The notes below the pieces were generated by a model that made no database searches, had not been told where the DNA came from, and saw only the letters and a list, made by a program, of their open reading frames with translations. Below, piece after piece: positions 9,060-19,657 of a DNA stretch of 64,000 nt. The first letter of the stretch is position 1, and every line of letters starts with the position of its first letter. Position numbers and translations under genes: made by a program. Source of the stretch: Chloroflexota bacterium (GTDB lineage Bacteria; Chloroflexota; Anaerolineae; Anaerolineales; UBA11579); contig JABFGG010000015.1 in the NCBI GenBank assembly GCA_013112575.1, positions 1 to 64,000 on the forward strand, read 5' to 3'.

Positions 9060-10040
9060 ATGGCTAAGCTCAGGGTCTTTGTTACCCGCCAATTGCCCGT
9101 AGAAGATTGGGAGCAAATCCAATCATTTGCTGAGGTCGAAATCTGGCCGGATGAAATGCCCCCTCCACCTGATATTCTGGAAGAAAAAGTAACTGGCATT
9201 GATGGATTAGCGTGCCTGCTGACCGACAACATTGATGCTCAACTCATGGACCGCGCCGGGCCTTCCCTCAAGGTCATCAGCCAGGTAGCAGTTGGCTATA
9301 ACAACATCGATGTCGCGGCTGCCACCCAGCGCGGCATTCCCGTTGGCAACACCCCCGGCGTGCTCACCAAAACCACCGCCGATTTTGCCTGGGCGCTGCT
9401 CATGGCCGCTGCCCGCCGTGTGGTTGAAGGCCAGCGCTTTGTAGAAGCTGGCAAATGGCGTACCTGGAGCCCCACGCTCCTGATGGGCAGTGACGTCCAC
9501 GGCGCAACGCTGGGCATCATCGGCTTTGGTCGCATTGGGCAGGCAGTCGCCAAACGCGCTCAGGGCTTTGATATGCGCGTTATCTATTACAACCCTAGCA
9601 CAGATCTGGAGATTGGCAAACAGTATGGTGCAGAAAGCTGTTCATTGGAAGAGGTTCTAAGCGAATCCGATTTCCTCAGCCTGCACGTCCCGCTCAACAC
9701 TGAAACGCGTCATATGATCGGGACAGACGAACTGTGCCAGATGAAGCCCAGCAGCATATTAATTAACACCGCCCGCGGCGAGGTCGTTGACCAGCAGGCG
9801 CTTTATCAGGCCCTGGCCAAGAAAACCATTGCCTACGCCGCCCTGGACGTGACAGAACCTGAGCCCATTCTAATGGACGACCCTCTGCTCTCTCTCGACA
9901 ACTGCATCGTGGTGCCGCACATCGCCAGTTCCAGCCGCGCCACGCGCCGCAAGATGGCTCAAATGGCCCTGGATAATCTCATCACCGGTCTAAAAGGTGA
10001 GCAGCTACCCAATTGTGTCAACCCTGAGGTTTACAAATAA
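9060..10040 (+). CDS. D-2-hydroxyacid dehydrogenase (glyoxylate/hydroxypyruvate reductase type)
   Basis: 326 residues, normal for the family. Seen: Rossmann motif GFGRIG after LGII (about 152-160), the active-site Arg in NTARGEVVD, the Glu in DVTEPEP and the catalytic His in VVPHIASS. An N-terminal VGYNNIDV segment is typical of glyoxylate/hydroxypyruvate reductases rather than phosphoglycerate dehydrogenases, and there is no ACT domain. It reduces glyoxylate or hydroxypyruvate with NAD(P)H. The next gene encodes glycerate 2-kinase, starting 4 nt after the stop, so together they would turn hydroxypyruvate into D-glycerate and then 2-phosphoglycerate. Confidence 0.93.
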   Translation: MAKLRVFVTRQLPVEDWEQIQSFAEVEIWPDEMPPPPDILEEKVTGIDGLACLLTDNIDAQLMDRAGPSLKVISQVAVGYNNIDVAAATQRGIPVGNTPGVLTKTTADFAWALLMAAARRVVEGQRFVEAGKWRTWSPTLLMGSDVHGATLGIIGFGRIGQAVAKRAQGFDMRVIYYNPSTDLEIGKQYGAESCSLEEVLSESDFLSLHVPLNTETRHMIGTDELCQMKPSSILINTARGEVVDQQALYQALAKKTIAYAALDVTEPEPILMDDPLLSLDNCIVVPHIASSSRATRRKMAQMALDNLITGLKGEQLPNCVNPEVYK

Positions 10041-10044
10041 TGCC

Positions 10045-11376
10045 ATGAGCAGGGACTTCGGCAGCCAAACCCTGAAACACGCTCCCTGGGGGCCGTCTGT
10101 TACGCGCATTATGGCCGCAGCCCTCGCCGCCGTTGATCCTCGTACTGCCATGCAGGCCACCCTCAAAGTCAAGGGAAACCAAATAATCGTTGAGGATCAC
10201 AAGTACAACCTGGATGCTTATGAGCGCATCTTCATTATTGGCGCAGGCAAAGCCGCCACTCCCATGACAGAGGCCGCCGTTATGCTATTAGAAGATCGGA
10301 TTACTGACGGCCTGGTTATCACCAAAGACGGTCACGCTGGCTCATCCGACCACATCGGTCCTGTTCGCATTATAGAAGCTGCCCACCCCCTCCCCGACCA
10401 GCGCGGCGTGGATGCTACTCACCAGATGCTGGGGCTGCTAAAGAATACGACCACAAAAGACCTCATCATCTGCCTCATCTCCGGCGGTGGTTCGGCCCTC
10501 CTGACCGCGCCGGTAGATGGACTGACCCTGGATGAATATCGCGACATCACAGATGCCCTGCTGGCACGCGGCGCGCCTATCCAGGAAGTTAACACCCTCC
10601 GCAAACACCTTGATTTGGTCAAAGGTGGAGGGCTGGCACAGGCTGCTGCTCCCGCGCAGATCATCAGCTTCATCCTCTCCGACGTGGTCGGTGACCCTCT
10701 GGACATCATCGCTTCCGGCCCCACAGTCACCAATCCCAGCACAGCAACAGATGCCATTAAAGTTGTCAAGAGATACGACCTGAGAGACCTGATCCCTGCC
10801 GATCTATTTGCAAGCTGGCAGACCATTTCTCCCCATCAAAGCCAGGAGACCAAAGCCCACAACCTCATCATCGCCAACAACGCTATGGCCATCGAGGCTG
10901 CTGTCCATCAAGCAAGAGATGAGGGATTTCAGTCAGAGCGTTCGACTGAACCCTTTGAAGGCGAAGCTCGTGAACTTGGCTTGAAATTCGCCAACCACCT
11001 CCACCAGCTGGCCACACAAAAAAGAGATGAACCCCTGTTACTTGTTGCCGGTGGCGAAAGCACGGTCACGATACAGGGTACTGGCATCGGCGGGCGCAAC
11101 CAGGAGCTGGCCCTGGCCACAGTGGAAGCTCTGGCCGGAATGAAGGATATCGCCCTTATCACTCTGGCGACCGACGGCGGTGATGGGCCAACCGATGCTG
11201 CCGGAGGGGTTGTCACTGGCAGAACCCTATCACGTGCTCATGTGTTAGGCATAAAGACTGAGACTTTTCTGAATAACAACGATTCCTACACCTTCTTCAA
11301 CGCCCTAGATGACCTCATCATCACCGGCCCGACCCAGACCAACGTCAACGATCTGGTTTTCCTGTTTGTCTTCTAA
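10045..11376 (+). CDS. Glycerate 2-kinase (MOFRL/GckA family)
   Basis: 443 residues from the ATG at 10045. An in-frame ATG further upstream (9997) lies inside the dehydrogenase gene and is less likely. Family motifs: GAGKAATPM near the N-terminus, the [11 protein letters not shown] loop, the NTLRKHLDLVKGGGLA segment, SDVVGDPLDIIASGPT, and the C-terminal MOFRL part with GGRNQELAL, TDGGDGPTDAAGG and TQTNVNDLVF. This phosphorylates D-glycerate at O2 with ATP. Its 4-nt spacing from the hydroxyacid dehydrogenase marks a two-step glyoxylate/serine-derived assimilation or photorespiration-like salvage unit. Confidence 0.93.
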   Translation: MSRDFGSQTLKHAPWGPSVTRIMAAALAAVDPRTAMQATLKVKGNQIIVEDHKYNLDAYERIFIIGAGKAATPMTEAAVMLLEDRITDGLVITKDGHAGSSDHIGPVRIIEAAHPLPDQRGVDATHQMLGLLKNTTTKDLIICLISGGGSALLTAPVDGLTLDEYRDITDALLARGAPIQEVNTLRKHLDLVKGGGLAQAAAPAQIISFILSDVVGDPLDIIASGPTVTNPSTATDAIKVVKRYDLRDLIPADLFASWQTISPHQSQETKAHNLIIANNAMAIEAAVHQARDEGFQSERSTEPFEGEARELGLKFANHLHQLATQKRDEPLLLVAGGESTVTIQGTGIGGRNQELALATVEALAGMKDIALITLATDGGDGPTDAAGGVVTGRTLSRAHVLGIKTETFLNNNDSYTFFNALDDLIITGPTQTNVNDLVFLFVF

Positions 11377-11400
11377 CCACTAAAATATTTAGGATTGTTC

Positions 11401-11430
11401 ACAAGAGATTTCCTGGGAAATCTCTTGTTT
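11401..11430 (+). terminator. Rho-independent terminator
   Basis: A 13-bp perfect stem (11401-11413 with 11416-11428) is followed by TTT. It ends the dehydrogenase/glycerate-kinase unit, 24 bp after the stop codon. Confidence 0.75.
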
Positions 11431-11438
11431 GATTCCCC

Positions 11439-11481
11439 TTGACAGGTAAGATTTTCGTGCTAATATAAGACTAATCTTATA
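11439..11481 (+). promoter_or_regulatory. Promoter and probable PadR autoregulatory operator
   Basis: A consensus TTGACA (11439-11444) and TAATAT (11461-11466) are 16 bp apart. An inverted repeat, TATAAGA-CTAA-TCTTATA (11464-11481), overlaps the -10 box and sits 14 bp before the start codon of a PadR regulator. This placement is what a self-repressing regulator would use. The promoter is well supported; the assignment of the repressor is inference. Confidence 0.7.
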
Positions 11482-11494
11482 TAGGATAAATCAT

Positions 11495-12058
11495 ATGTCC
11501 CTACACTATGCCATTCTCGGGTTCCTCTCTCACCGTCCGCTTTCCGGCTACGACCTCAAAAAGGCCTTCGACGGTTCCGTGCGTCATTTCTGGCCTGCCG
11601 ACCAGAGCCAGATTTACCGCACCCTGTCGCAGCTTGAAGACCGCCAACTGGTCGACAAAGCTGTCATTGAGCAGGAAGAACGTCCCGACCGTAAGGTTTA
11701 CAGCATCACCGCTGAAGGGCAGCAGGAGCTGGTGGAGTGGTTACGCAGTCCCCTTCCCATGCAAGACGAACGCGATCCCTTCCTTGTGCAGGTTTTCTTT
11801 GCCGGTTTGCTCAGCAATGAAGAATTGTTGGAGGTGTTGGCTCACCAAAAGGCGGAGATCGAGGGCAAGTATGAGCTCTTGCGCCACATCTACCAGACCA
11901 GTTCTGAACAGATCCAGGAGCAACAAGCCGGACGGGCGAGCCTGATCACCTTGCTTACCGCCGAGCATGCCCTTGTCATCGGGCAGGCTTACCTGGAGTG
12001 GCTTGACGACCTCATGGCCCGTGTAGAGAACGACGATTTCACCCCAAAAACATTTTAG
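11495..12058 (+). CDS. PadR-family transcriptional regulator
   Basis: 187 residues. The N-terminal winged helix starts with the PadR hallmark YAILGFLSHRPLSGYDLKKAF, followed by a recognition region around DQSQIYRTLSQLEDRQLV and a wing (KVYSITAEGQQEL). The C-terminal half is the long helical dimerisation domain typical of the longer (PadR/AphA-type) subfamily. These usually repress a neighbouring gene for detoxification, transport or envelope function. A palindrome overlapping its own promoter suggests autoregulation. The downstream CPBP protease gene starts 9 nt after its stop, so the two form an operon controlled by that operator. Confidence 0.93.
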   Translation: MSLHYAILGFLSHRPLSGYDLKKAFDGSVRHFWPADQSQIYRTLSQLEDRQLVDKAVIEQEERPDRKVYSITAEGQQELVEWLRSPLPMQDERDPFLVQVFFAGLLSNEELLEVLAHQKAEIEGKYELLRHIYQTSSEQIQEQQAGRASLITLLTAEHALVIGQAYLEWLDDLMARVENDDFTPKTF

Positions 12059-12067
12059 GAGAGTGTT

Positions 12068-12895
12068 ATGAATAACTCAAATTCCCACCCCGCGCGCTGG
12101 CGCAACATCATCATCTTCGTAATCGCAGTTTATGTCATTTCCTGGGTCGGCATGCTGCTACTTGATAGTTCCGAGACTGGCCCGGGTCAATTGGCCTTCA
12201 TCCTCGCACCCATTCTTGTCACCGTCGCTTTGCGTACTTTTGCCAAAGACGGTTGGAAAGATATGGGACTAGGTCTTCGCTTACGCCAGGCCTGGCGCTG
12301 GTACCTGTTTAGCGCCCTGTTTTACATCGTCCTCGGGGTGCTTGCCGTAATTGTCGGCCTTTCCACGGGCATGATGAGCCTCGATTTCGAACTCTTGCCC
12401 ACTTTGCCGGGCATCATGCTAGTCAGCCTCGTGTTCGCCCTCATCTTCAGCATCTTCGAAGAATTCGCCTGGCGTGGCTACCTGGAACCCCGTTTAGAGA
12501 ATCTCGGCGTCCCTGCCTTGCGTGCCCACCTCATCACTGGCATCATTTGGGCCACCTGGCATTACCCGCTCATCATCCTCAGTGATTACACTTCCGAATC
12601 ACTGGTTACATTCATCCCCCGCTTCACGCTGGACGTGATCCTCGCTGCCCTGGTCTACGGCTATATCCGCCGCCGCAGCAAGAGTGTGTGGCCTGCTGTG
12701 CTGATGCATACTATGGGCAACACCGTGTTGCGAACGGTTCTGCTAACAGGTTTCTTTAATATTCCTGAACGCTTCGAAGCCTACATCACTCCCGCTGCCG
12801 GAGGTCTACTCTCCATTGTATTCACTGCTGCCGTCGCCTTCTGGCTCTTCCGAAGAGAAAGCCCAACACTTGTTTCAGAGCCAAGTCAAGCCTGA
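12068..12895 (+). CDS. CPBP-family intramembrane glutamic protease
   Basis: 275 residues with seven to eight predicted membrane segments. The CPBP (Rce1-like) motifs are present: FEEFAWRGYL (EExxxR) at about 137-146, the WATWHYPL motif with a conserved His at about 165-172, and a late HTMGNTV motif (HxxxN). Members cleave prenylated proteins or bacteriocin leaders, or confer bacteriocin self-immunity; here the substrate is unknown. It is preceded by an SD (AGGAG) and co-transcribed with the PadR regulator, which suggests expression on demand. Confidence 0.9.
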   Translation: MNNSNSHPARWRNIIIFVIAVYVISWVGMLLLDSSETGPGQLAFILAPILVTVALRTFAKDGWKDMGLGLRLRQAWRWYLFSALFYIVLGVLAVIVGLSTGMMSLDFELLPTLPGIMLVSLVFALIFSIFEEFAWRGYLEPRLENLGVPALRAHLITGIIWATWHYPLIILSDYTSESLVTFIPRFTLDVILAALVYGYIRRRSKSVWPAVLMHTMGNTVLRTVLLTGFFNIPERFEAYITPAAGGLLSIVFTAAVAFWLFRRESPTLVSEPSQA

Positions 12896-12912
12896 AACTA
12901 ACCGTTACCAAG

Positions 12913-12940
12913 AGAGGCTTCCAAATGGAAGCCTCTTTTT
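12913..12940 (+). terminator. Rho-independent terminator
   Basis: A perfect 10-bp stem (12913-12922 with 12927-12936), an AAAT loop and a T-run following directly. It ends the padR/CPBP operon, shortly before the convergent peptidase gene. Confidence 0.85.
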
Positions 12941-12961
12941 ATTTACTGTGGTTTATAGCGT

Positions 12962-14770
12962 CTAAGCAGCTAATTCCTCCAGCATATTGACATTAGTTTC
13001 CAATTCCGCGAAAGCCTTCTCGATGGGTTCCGGAGAGGACATATCCACCCCACCCATAGCGAACAGGTCCATGGCATAGCGCGAGCCTCCAGCCTTCAGC
13101 ATCTCAAGATAACCGGCCACTGCACCTTCCTCCCCCTCAAGCACACGGTCAGCCATGGCATGCGCTGCGCTGATGCCGACTGCATATTGGAAAGAGTAAA
13201 AGGGAATGTAGAGATGCAAAAAGGTCGCCCAGGTCAAACCCGTGCGAGCCGGGTCGTCAGTCATCGTGTCGCCATAACCTTCTGCGAACAGCCCACTCAT
13301 TAATGCATTCAAACTATTGGCCGTCATAGGCTTGCCTGCTTTGGCCTGCTCGTAAACTTCCAGCTCAAAGCGTGCCAGGGTCGGCATGATAAAGAAATAA
13401 CGGTGGAAATTCGACATAGCCTCATCGATCATCGCCAACTGGAAATTGCGATCATCCGCTTTTTCCTGACGCAAATAAGCGCGCGTCATCGCCTGGTTGA
13501 AGTTGGAAGCCGTTTCCGTAATCGTCGAAGAGATTGCACCATACTCATTGTAAAGATAGGTTCCATACGTATCAAAGTAATATCCATGCATCGAGTGGCC
13601 CAATTCGTGCGACAGGGTACTCAGGCTGAAAACCGAGTCGTTGTAGCTCATGAAGATATAAGGCGGCTTACGCCCCACTTTACGGGATGAGGCTGCCCCC
13701 TGGCGTTTCTCTACGTTTGGTGCCCAGTCCACCCAGCGGTCTTCCAAGCTGCCGCGCCGCATGACGTCCACGTATTCATCACCCAGTGGCTGTAAGGCCC
13801 TACAAATCCAATCTATCGACTGAGCATAAGGGATATTTGGCGGCTCATCCAAAATGGGCGCCCATATATCGTAGGGATGCATCTTATCCACTCCCAAGAT
13901 CGTACGTTTCACGTCCCAATAGCGATGCCACAAAGGCAGGTTCTGCTTGAACACGTTGATCAGGTTGTGGAAAACCTCCACAGGCAGTTTATTAGGTGAC
14001 AGTCTCAGTTCCAGTACACTATCGAAGTCCCGCGCCTTAGCCAATTCATTTTGCTCCCGCACCTTGAGGCCGTAAATGCCGGTAAGCGTATTTTGCATTT
14101 CAATATACTGGTCGTAATAATTCTCCCAGGCAGTCCGTCGCCGTTCTCGATCAGCCGATTCTAACGAATCTCGCAGCGTCGATTGGAATATTGGATAGCG
14201 CGCTCCCTGGCTATCAACCGCATCCTCGAACTTCAGATCCGTATCCACCAGCTCACTATAGGTACGGAAGATAGGGTTGGCTGCGTCTTCCAAATAGCCC
14301 AGCACCTCCTCCACTTCTGCCGTTCGCCGGTGTGGACGCAGACGCAGAAGATTGTCAAAGTAATGTTTGTATACCTTGAGGCGGTTCTCTTCCTGCACCC
14401 ATTCGAGCAGGGTATCCCCGATCTCCAATAATTCCGGGTCAACAAAAGAAATGGTAGCGCTCAGTTGACTCTCCAGTCCCATTGATTGGCTGAAATGCTT
14501 GCGTGCTTCCTGGTCGTTCGAATCCACTGTTACGGCCCAGCGCGCAAAACCTGTCAGGATCGCTACGCGTTCCCAGTGTTTGTGATAGACCTCAAACCAC
14601 TCTGCCAGCAAGTCTGGCCCCTCTGATAGCCGCCCCTTGTATTTGCCCAGATCAGGCATCTCGGCAACCGTCACGTCATATTCAGCCTGCCAATCCTCCC
14701 ACGAAGCATAAACTGCTTCTCGTCCCCAAGTGCTTTCTACAGGTGCATCTTTTCTTTTTAGTGCGCTCAT
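12962..14770 (-). CDS. pepF: Oligoendopeptidase F (M3 metallopeptidase)
   Basis: 602 residues from the ATG at 14770, chosen because AGGG lies at a suitable distance and the 12 extra residues of the longer frame look non-conserved. The M3 zinc motif HExxH is seen in SHELGHSMHGYYF, with the downstream Glu in GAISSTITETASNF as third ligand. The length matches PepF enzymes (about 600). It is cytoplasmic (no signal peptide) and degrades oligopeptides of moderate length. It follows gyrB on the same strand, but a strong terminator between them indicates separate transcription. Confidence 0.93.
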   Translation of the reverse strand: MSALKRKDAPVESTWGREAVYASWEDWQAEYDVTVAEMPDLGKYKGRLSEGPDLLAEWFEVYHKHWERVAILTGFARWAVTVDSNDQEARKHFSQSMGLESQLSATISFVDPELLEIGDTLLEWVQEENRLKVYKHYFDNLLRLRPHRRTAEVEEVLGYLEDAANPIFRTYSELVDTDLKFEDAVDSQGARYPIFQSTLRDSLESADRERRRTAWENYYDQYIEMQNTLTGIYGLKVREQNELAKARDFDSVLELRLSPNKLPVEVFHNLINVFKQNLPLWHRYWDVKRTILGVDKMHPYDIWAPILDEPPNIPYAQSIDWICRALQPLGDEYVDVMRRGSLEDRWVDWAPNVEKRQGAASSRKVGRKPPYIFMSYNDSVFSLSTLSHELGHSMHGYYFDTYGTYLYNEYGAISSTITETASNFNQAMTRAYLRQEKADDRNFQLAMIDEAMSNFHRYFFIMPTLARFELEVYEQAKAGKPMTANSLNALMSGLFAEGYGDTMTDDPARTGLTWATFLHLYIPFYSFQYAVGISAAHAMADRVLEGEEGAVAGYLEMLKAGGSRYAMDLFAMGGVDMSSPEPIEKAFAELETNVNMLEELAA

Positions 14771-14790
14771 CGTTTTCCCTATTTCTAGTG

Positions 14791-14832
14791 AATAAAAAAC
14801 CATCAAGCCATTTTCAAATAAAGGCTTGATGG
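14791..14832 (-). terminator. Rho-independent terminator of gyrB
   Basis: On the minus strand a 10-bp perfect stem (14823-14832 with 14800-14809), a 13-nt loop and then a T-run (14793-14799 region). It lies 37 bp after the gyrB stop and just before the pepF start. Confidence 0.8.
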
Positions 14833-14868
14833 AATGTTTACACGAAAAAAAACTAACTTTCTTTAGTT

Positions 14869-16824
<1,956 letters not shown>

Positions 16825-16937
16825 TTACACAAACAGCACCTATCATTTGCTTCATAAACCCTGATGAATCTACCGTATTTTGCTGAGGTCCATACGAATA
16901 ACTAGCTGCTTATTTCCTTTAACTGTATGAATGTTCT

Positions 16938-16946
16938 ATTATACCA
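16938..16946 (-). promoter_or_regulatory. Extended -10 promoter of gyrB
   Basis: On the minus strand TATAAT (16938-16943) is preceded by TGG, a TGn extended -10 element, about 140 bp upstream of the gyrB start. No clear -35 is visible, as usual for this promoter class. Confidence 0.55.
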
Positions 16947-17038
16947 TAGGGGCTATTTGTACGCTGAAAGAGCGATTCGACAATTCCGAGTAAATCTATC
17001 TTGTTAAGATCATTGAACTGATTGGTTTAAGGGATTCC

Positions 17039-17067
17039 TTGACCTCATTCCTTGATTTATGTAGAAT
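17039..17067 (+). promoter_or_regulatory. Sigma-70-type promoter of the liv operon
   Basis: TTGACC (17039-17044) and TAGAAT (17062-17067) with a 17-bp spacer. The leader of about 165 nt before livJ includes a small GC hairpin (around 17177-17192) and a very strong SD (GGAGGAGGAG) before the ATG at 17237. The rest of the 439-bp gyrB-livJ gap shows no gene. Confidence 0.55.
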
Positions 17068-17236
17068 AACTTATCAAGGTGCAAATGCCTTGAGCAAGTC
17101 TTATAGAAATTGACAATTCAACCAAGAAGGAGGTCGGATTTCCCTACATATACACCTGTCATTGTTCCATTTTCACACCCCGCTCTTGCGGGAACACCCC
17201 ACAATCCATCCATTTTAGAATGGAGGAGGAGCTAGA

Positions 17237-18466
17237 ATGTCCAAACGCTTATTGCTCGTAGTATCGCTACTGGTCTTTGCCAGCATCATCTTGGCAGCCT
17301 GTGGCGGTGCCTCCCTCGAATGTACCGATGCAATCGGTTGTGTCGAGGTTGCCCCTGGTGAGCCCATCACCCTGGCATACATGTTGACCACCACCGGCGC
17401 CACCGCCTTCCTAGGCGAAGACTCACTCGGTGGTATTGAGATCGTTATCGCTGACCGCGGTGAATTCCTCGGCCATGAGATCGAACTAATCGGTGAAGAC
17501 TCCTTGTGCTCCGCCGAAGGCGGCCAGACTGCCGCCACCAAGGTTGCTGCCAATGAATCTGTTGTCGGCGTGATCGGCACAAACTGCTCTGGCGCAGCTA
17601 CCGCTGCTCTGGATACCATCAGCAGCGCTGGCCTGACCATGTGCTCGCCCTCCAATACAGCCCCGGCCCTCACCGATGATGGCCCCGACGGCACCTGGCA
17701 GCCCGGCTACTTCCGCGCCGCCCACAACGACCTCTTCCAGGGTCGTATCGCTGCTGACTTCGCCTATGACATCCTTGGCGCTCGCAGCGCAGCCACCATC
17801 CACGATGGTAGCCCATATGCTGACCAACTGCAGTCCGTATTTGCCGGTCGCTTCGCCGAACTCGGCGGCACAGTCACCTTCCAGGGTGCTGTCAACGTTG
17901 GTGATACCGACATGCGCCCCGTGCTGACTTCAGCTGCTGCTGACAGCCCCGACGTACTTTACTTCCCGATCTTCGAACCGGAAGGCCCCTTCATTGTGGC
18001 CCAATCCTCAGAGATCGAAGGCCTTGAAGATACAACCCTGATGGGTGCCGATGGCCTTTTGGTTGCCAGCTTCGCAGGTAACTCCGGCGCCAACGCTGAG
18101 GGCATGTTCCTCTCCGGCCCATTCCTCTCCGGCTCAGCCTATGACGATTTCCTGGCCAAGTGGGCAGATCAGATCGGTGGCGTGCCGCCTTCCGGCTTCC
18201 ACGCTTTCGCTGCTGACTGCACCAACATGCTTCTGGACGCCATTGAAGCTACCGCACAGGTAGGTGGTGATGGTACCGTCCTCGTTGGGCAGCAGGCTGT
18301 ACGTGACGCCATGGCCGCCACCTCCGGTTTTGCTGGTCTTTCCGGCAACCTGAGCTGCACCCCCACGGGTGACTGTGCCACTGGCGAGGCTCTGGGTGTC
18401 TTCGAGATCACCAGCGCCGAGATCAACGACGGCAACTGGCCCCCAGAGGCAATCTGGACACCGTAA
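17237..18466 (+). CDS. livJ: Branched-chain amino-acid ABC transporter, substrate-binding lipoprotein
   Basis: 409 residues. A lipoprotein signal peptide ends at the lipobox LAAC (Cys21). The mature part is a periplasmic-binding fold of the LivJ type (PBP type 1): PITLAYMLTTTGATAFLGEDSLGGIEIV, GVIGTNCSGAATAALDTISSAGLTMCSPSNTAP (split by me here as two landmarks within that region), and RAAHNDLFQGRIAADFAYDILGARSAATIHDG. As in other Chloroflexota, the receptor is membrane-anchored. It heads the livJHMGF operon; the actual ligand could be Leu/Ile/Val, another amino acid or an amide and cannot be settled from sequence. Confidence 0.9.
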   Translation: MSKRLLLVVSLLVFASIILAACGGASLECTDAIGCVEVAPGEPITLAYMLTTTGATAFLGEDSLGGIEIVIADRGEFLGHEIELIGEDSLCSAEGGQTAATKVAANESVVGVIGTNCSGAATAALDTISSAGLTMCSPSNTAPALTDDGPDGTWQPGYFRAAHNDLFQGRIAADFAYDILGARSAATIHDGSPYADQLQSVFAGRFAELGGTVTFQGAVNVGDTDMRPVLTSAAADSPDVLYFPIFEPEGPFIVAQSSEIEGLEDTTLMGADGLLVASFAGNSGANAEGMFLSGPFLSGSAYDDFLAKWADQIGGVPPSGFHAFAADCTNMLLDAIEATAQVGGDGTVLVGQQAVRDAMAATSGFAGLSGNLSCTPTGDCATGEALGVFEITSAEINDGNWPPEAIWTP

Positions 18467-18512
18467 GCTAACCAGGTTCGTAACTTTCTAGCGTACCTAA
18501 GTTAAACGTTCA

Positions 18513-18551
18513 ATGGATGAGTCAGGTGGCTTTGACCCCTGGCTCATCCAT
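18513..18551 (+). promoter_or_regulatory. Intercistronic stem-loop between livJ and livH
   Basis: Two 14-nt arms (18513-18526 and 18538-18551) pair along their whole length with one G-U, leaving an 11-nt loop. No T-run follows, so it is not a standard terminator. Such hairpins after binding-protein genes often protect the upstream mRNA and lower expression of the permease genes; that role is inferred. Confidence 0.7.
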
Positions 18552-18580
18552 CCGTTATCCCCACAATCGAGAGTGCCCTT

Positions 18581-19645
18581 ATGCTTACACGAACCCTCGC
18601 ACGCCTTTCCTGGGTCGATTTGATCTTACGCGTTTTCCAGATCATTGCAGCCATCGTCATCGTCATTGGTATCGTCAACGTTTTCCGCTCCAACACCTAC
18701 ACAAGTAATCAGTGGGCAACACTGGTCTTTGCCGGGCTGGCCCAGGGTAGCATCTACGCTCTCATCGCCCTCGGCTACACCCTGGTCTATGGCATCTTGC
18801 TGATGATCAATTTTGCCCATGGCGAAGTCTATATGGCTGGCGCCTTCTCAACCGTTTTCCTCGCAGGCTATTTCTCCAACACTGGCTTTCTACAGAGCAG
18901 TCCCATATTAGCTATCATCATCATGATTATCTTTGCTGCTGCTGTCTCCACAGCAATAGCCCTGCTCCTGGAACGCATCGCCTATCGCCCTCTGCGAAAT
19001 GCACCTCGGCTTATCCCTCTTATTACTGCCATTGGTGCTTCTTTCACTTTGCAATATACCTTCCGCGGTCTCTATGGTGCGGAATTCAAATCTTATCCCC
19101 AAGTCCCGGCCCTCTCAGGCACCGTCAACGTGATCGGTTTCGACGTGCCCCTGGTCCAGCTTGTTGTCTTCTTTGCTGCTGTAGGCTTGATGATTGCTCT
19201 ATACCTCTATGTAGAACGCACCAAGTCTGGTAAAGCTATGCGCGCCGTCTCGGAAGACAAAGATGTTGCCCGGCTCATGGGTATTGACATCGACCGTGTC
19301 ATCGTCACAACCTTTGCTTTGGGCGGCGCTCTTGCGGGTGCAGCCGGAGTCTTTAATGGCCTTTTCCGGCCACAGGGTGTCTTCTTCTTTATGGGGTTCT
19401 TCCCCGGCATCAAGGCCTTCACCGCCGCGGTCTTAGGCGGCATTGGCAACATTCCTGGTGCGATGATCGGCGGTCTTATGCTGGGCCTCATCGAATCCCT
19501 TGGCCCCAATTCCATTGTAGAGGGACTCGGCATTCCTTCTGCCAACCAACTCAAAGACGCCATCGCTTTTAGCGTTTTGGTGCTCATACTCATCTATCGC
19601 CCGCAAGGCATCTTTGGCGAGCGCCTGGCTGAGAAGAAAGCCTAA
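18581..19645 (+). CDS. livH: Branched-chain amino-acid ABC transporter permease (LivH type)
   Basis: 354 residues with eight or more membrane helices. The LivH core begins around residue 45 with GLAQGSIYALIALGYTLVYG and contains NFAHGEVYMAGA; the EAA-like loop region carries RAVSEDKDVARLMGID. About 40 residues, including one extra hydrophobic segment, precede the usual LivH start. C-terminal segments GGIGNIPGAMIGGLMLG and IYRPQGIFGE are typical. It pairs with LivM to make the channel. The gene follows the livJ hairpin and is 12 nt from livM. Confidence 0.93.
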   Translation: MLTRTLARLSWVDLILRVFQIIAAIVIVIGIVNVFRSNTYTSNQWATLVFAGLAQGSIYALIALGYTLVYGILLMINFAHGEVYMAGAFSTVFLAGYFSNTGFLQSSPILAIIIMIIFAAAVSTAIALLLERIAYRPLRNAPRLIPLITAIGASFTLQYTFRGLYGAEFKSYPQVPALSGTVNVIGFDVPLVQLVVFFAAVGLMIALYLYVERTKSGKAMRAVSEDKDVARLMGIDIDRVIVTTFALGGALAGAAGVFNGLFRPQGVFFFMGFFPGIKAFTAAVLGGIGNIPGAMIGGLMLGLIESLGPNSIVEGLGIPSANQLKDAIAFSVLVLILIYRPQGIFGERLAEKKA

Positions 19646-19657
19646 GGGAGAGCCTCT

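Noticed and set aside
9997-10044. Glycerate kinase start at the ATG 9997
   Set aside because: It lies inside the dehydrogenase gene and adds 16 residues unlike the family; the ATG at 10045 directly follows the upstream stop.
17041-17236. Riboswitch in the livJ leader
   Set aside because: Only one small hairpin is visible and no known amino-acid riboswitch or T-box core was recognised.
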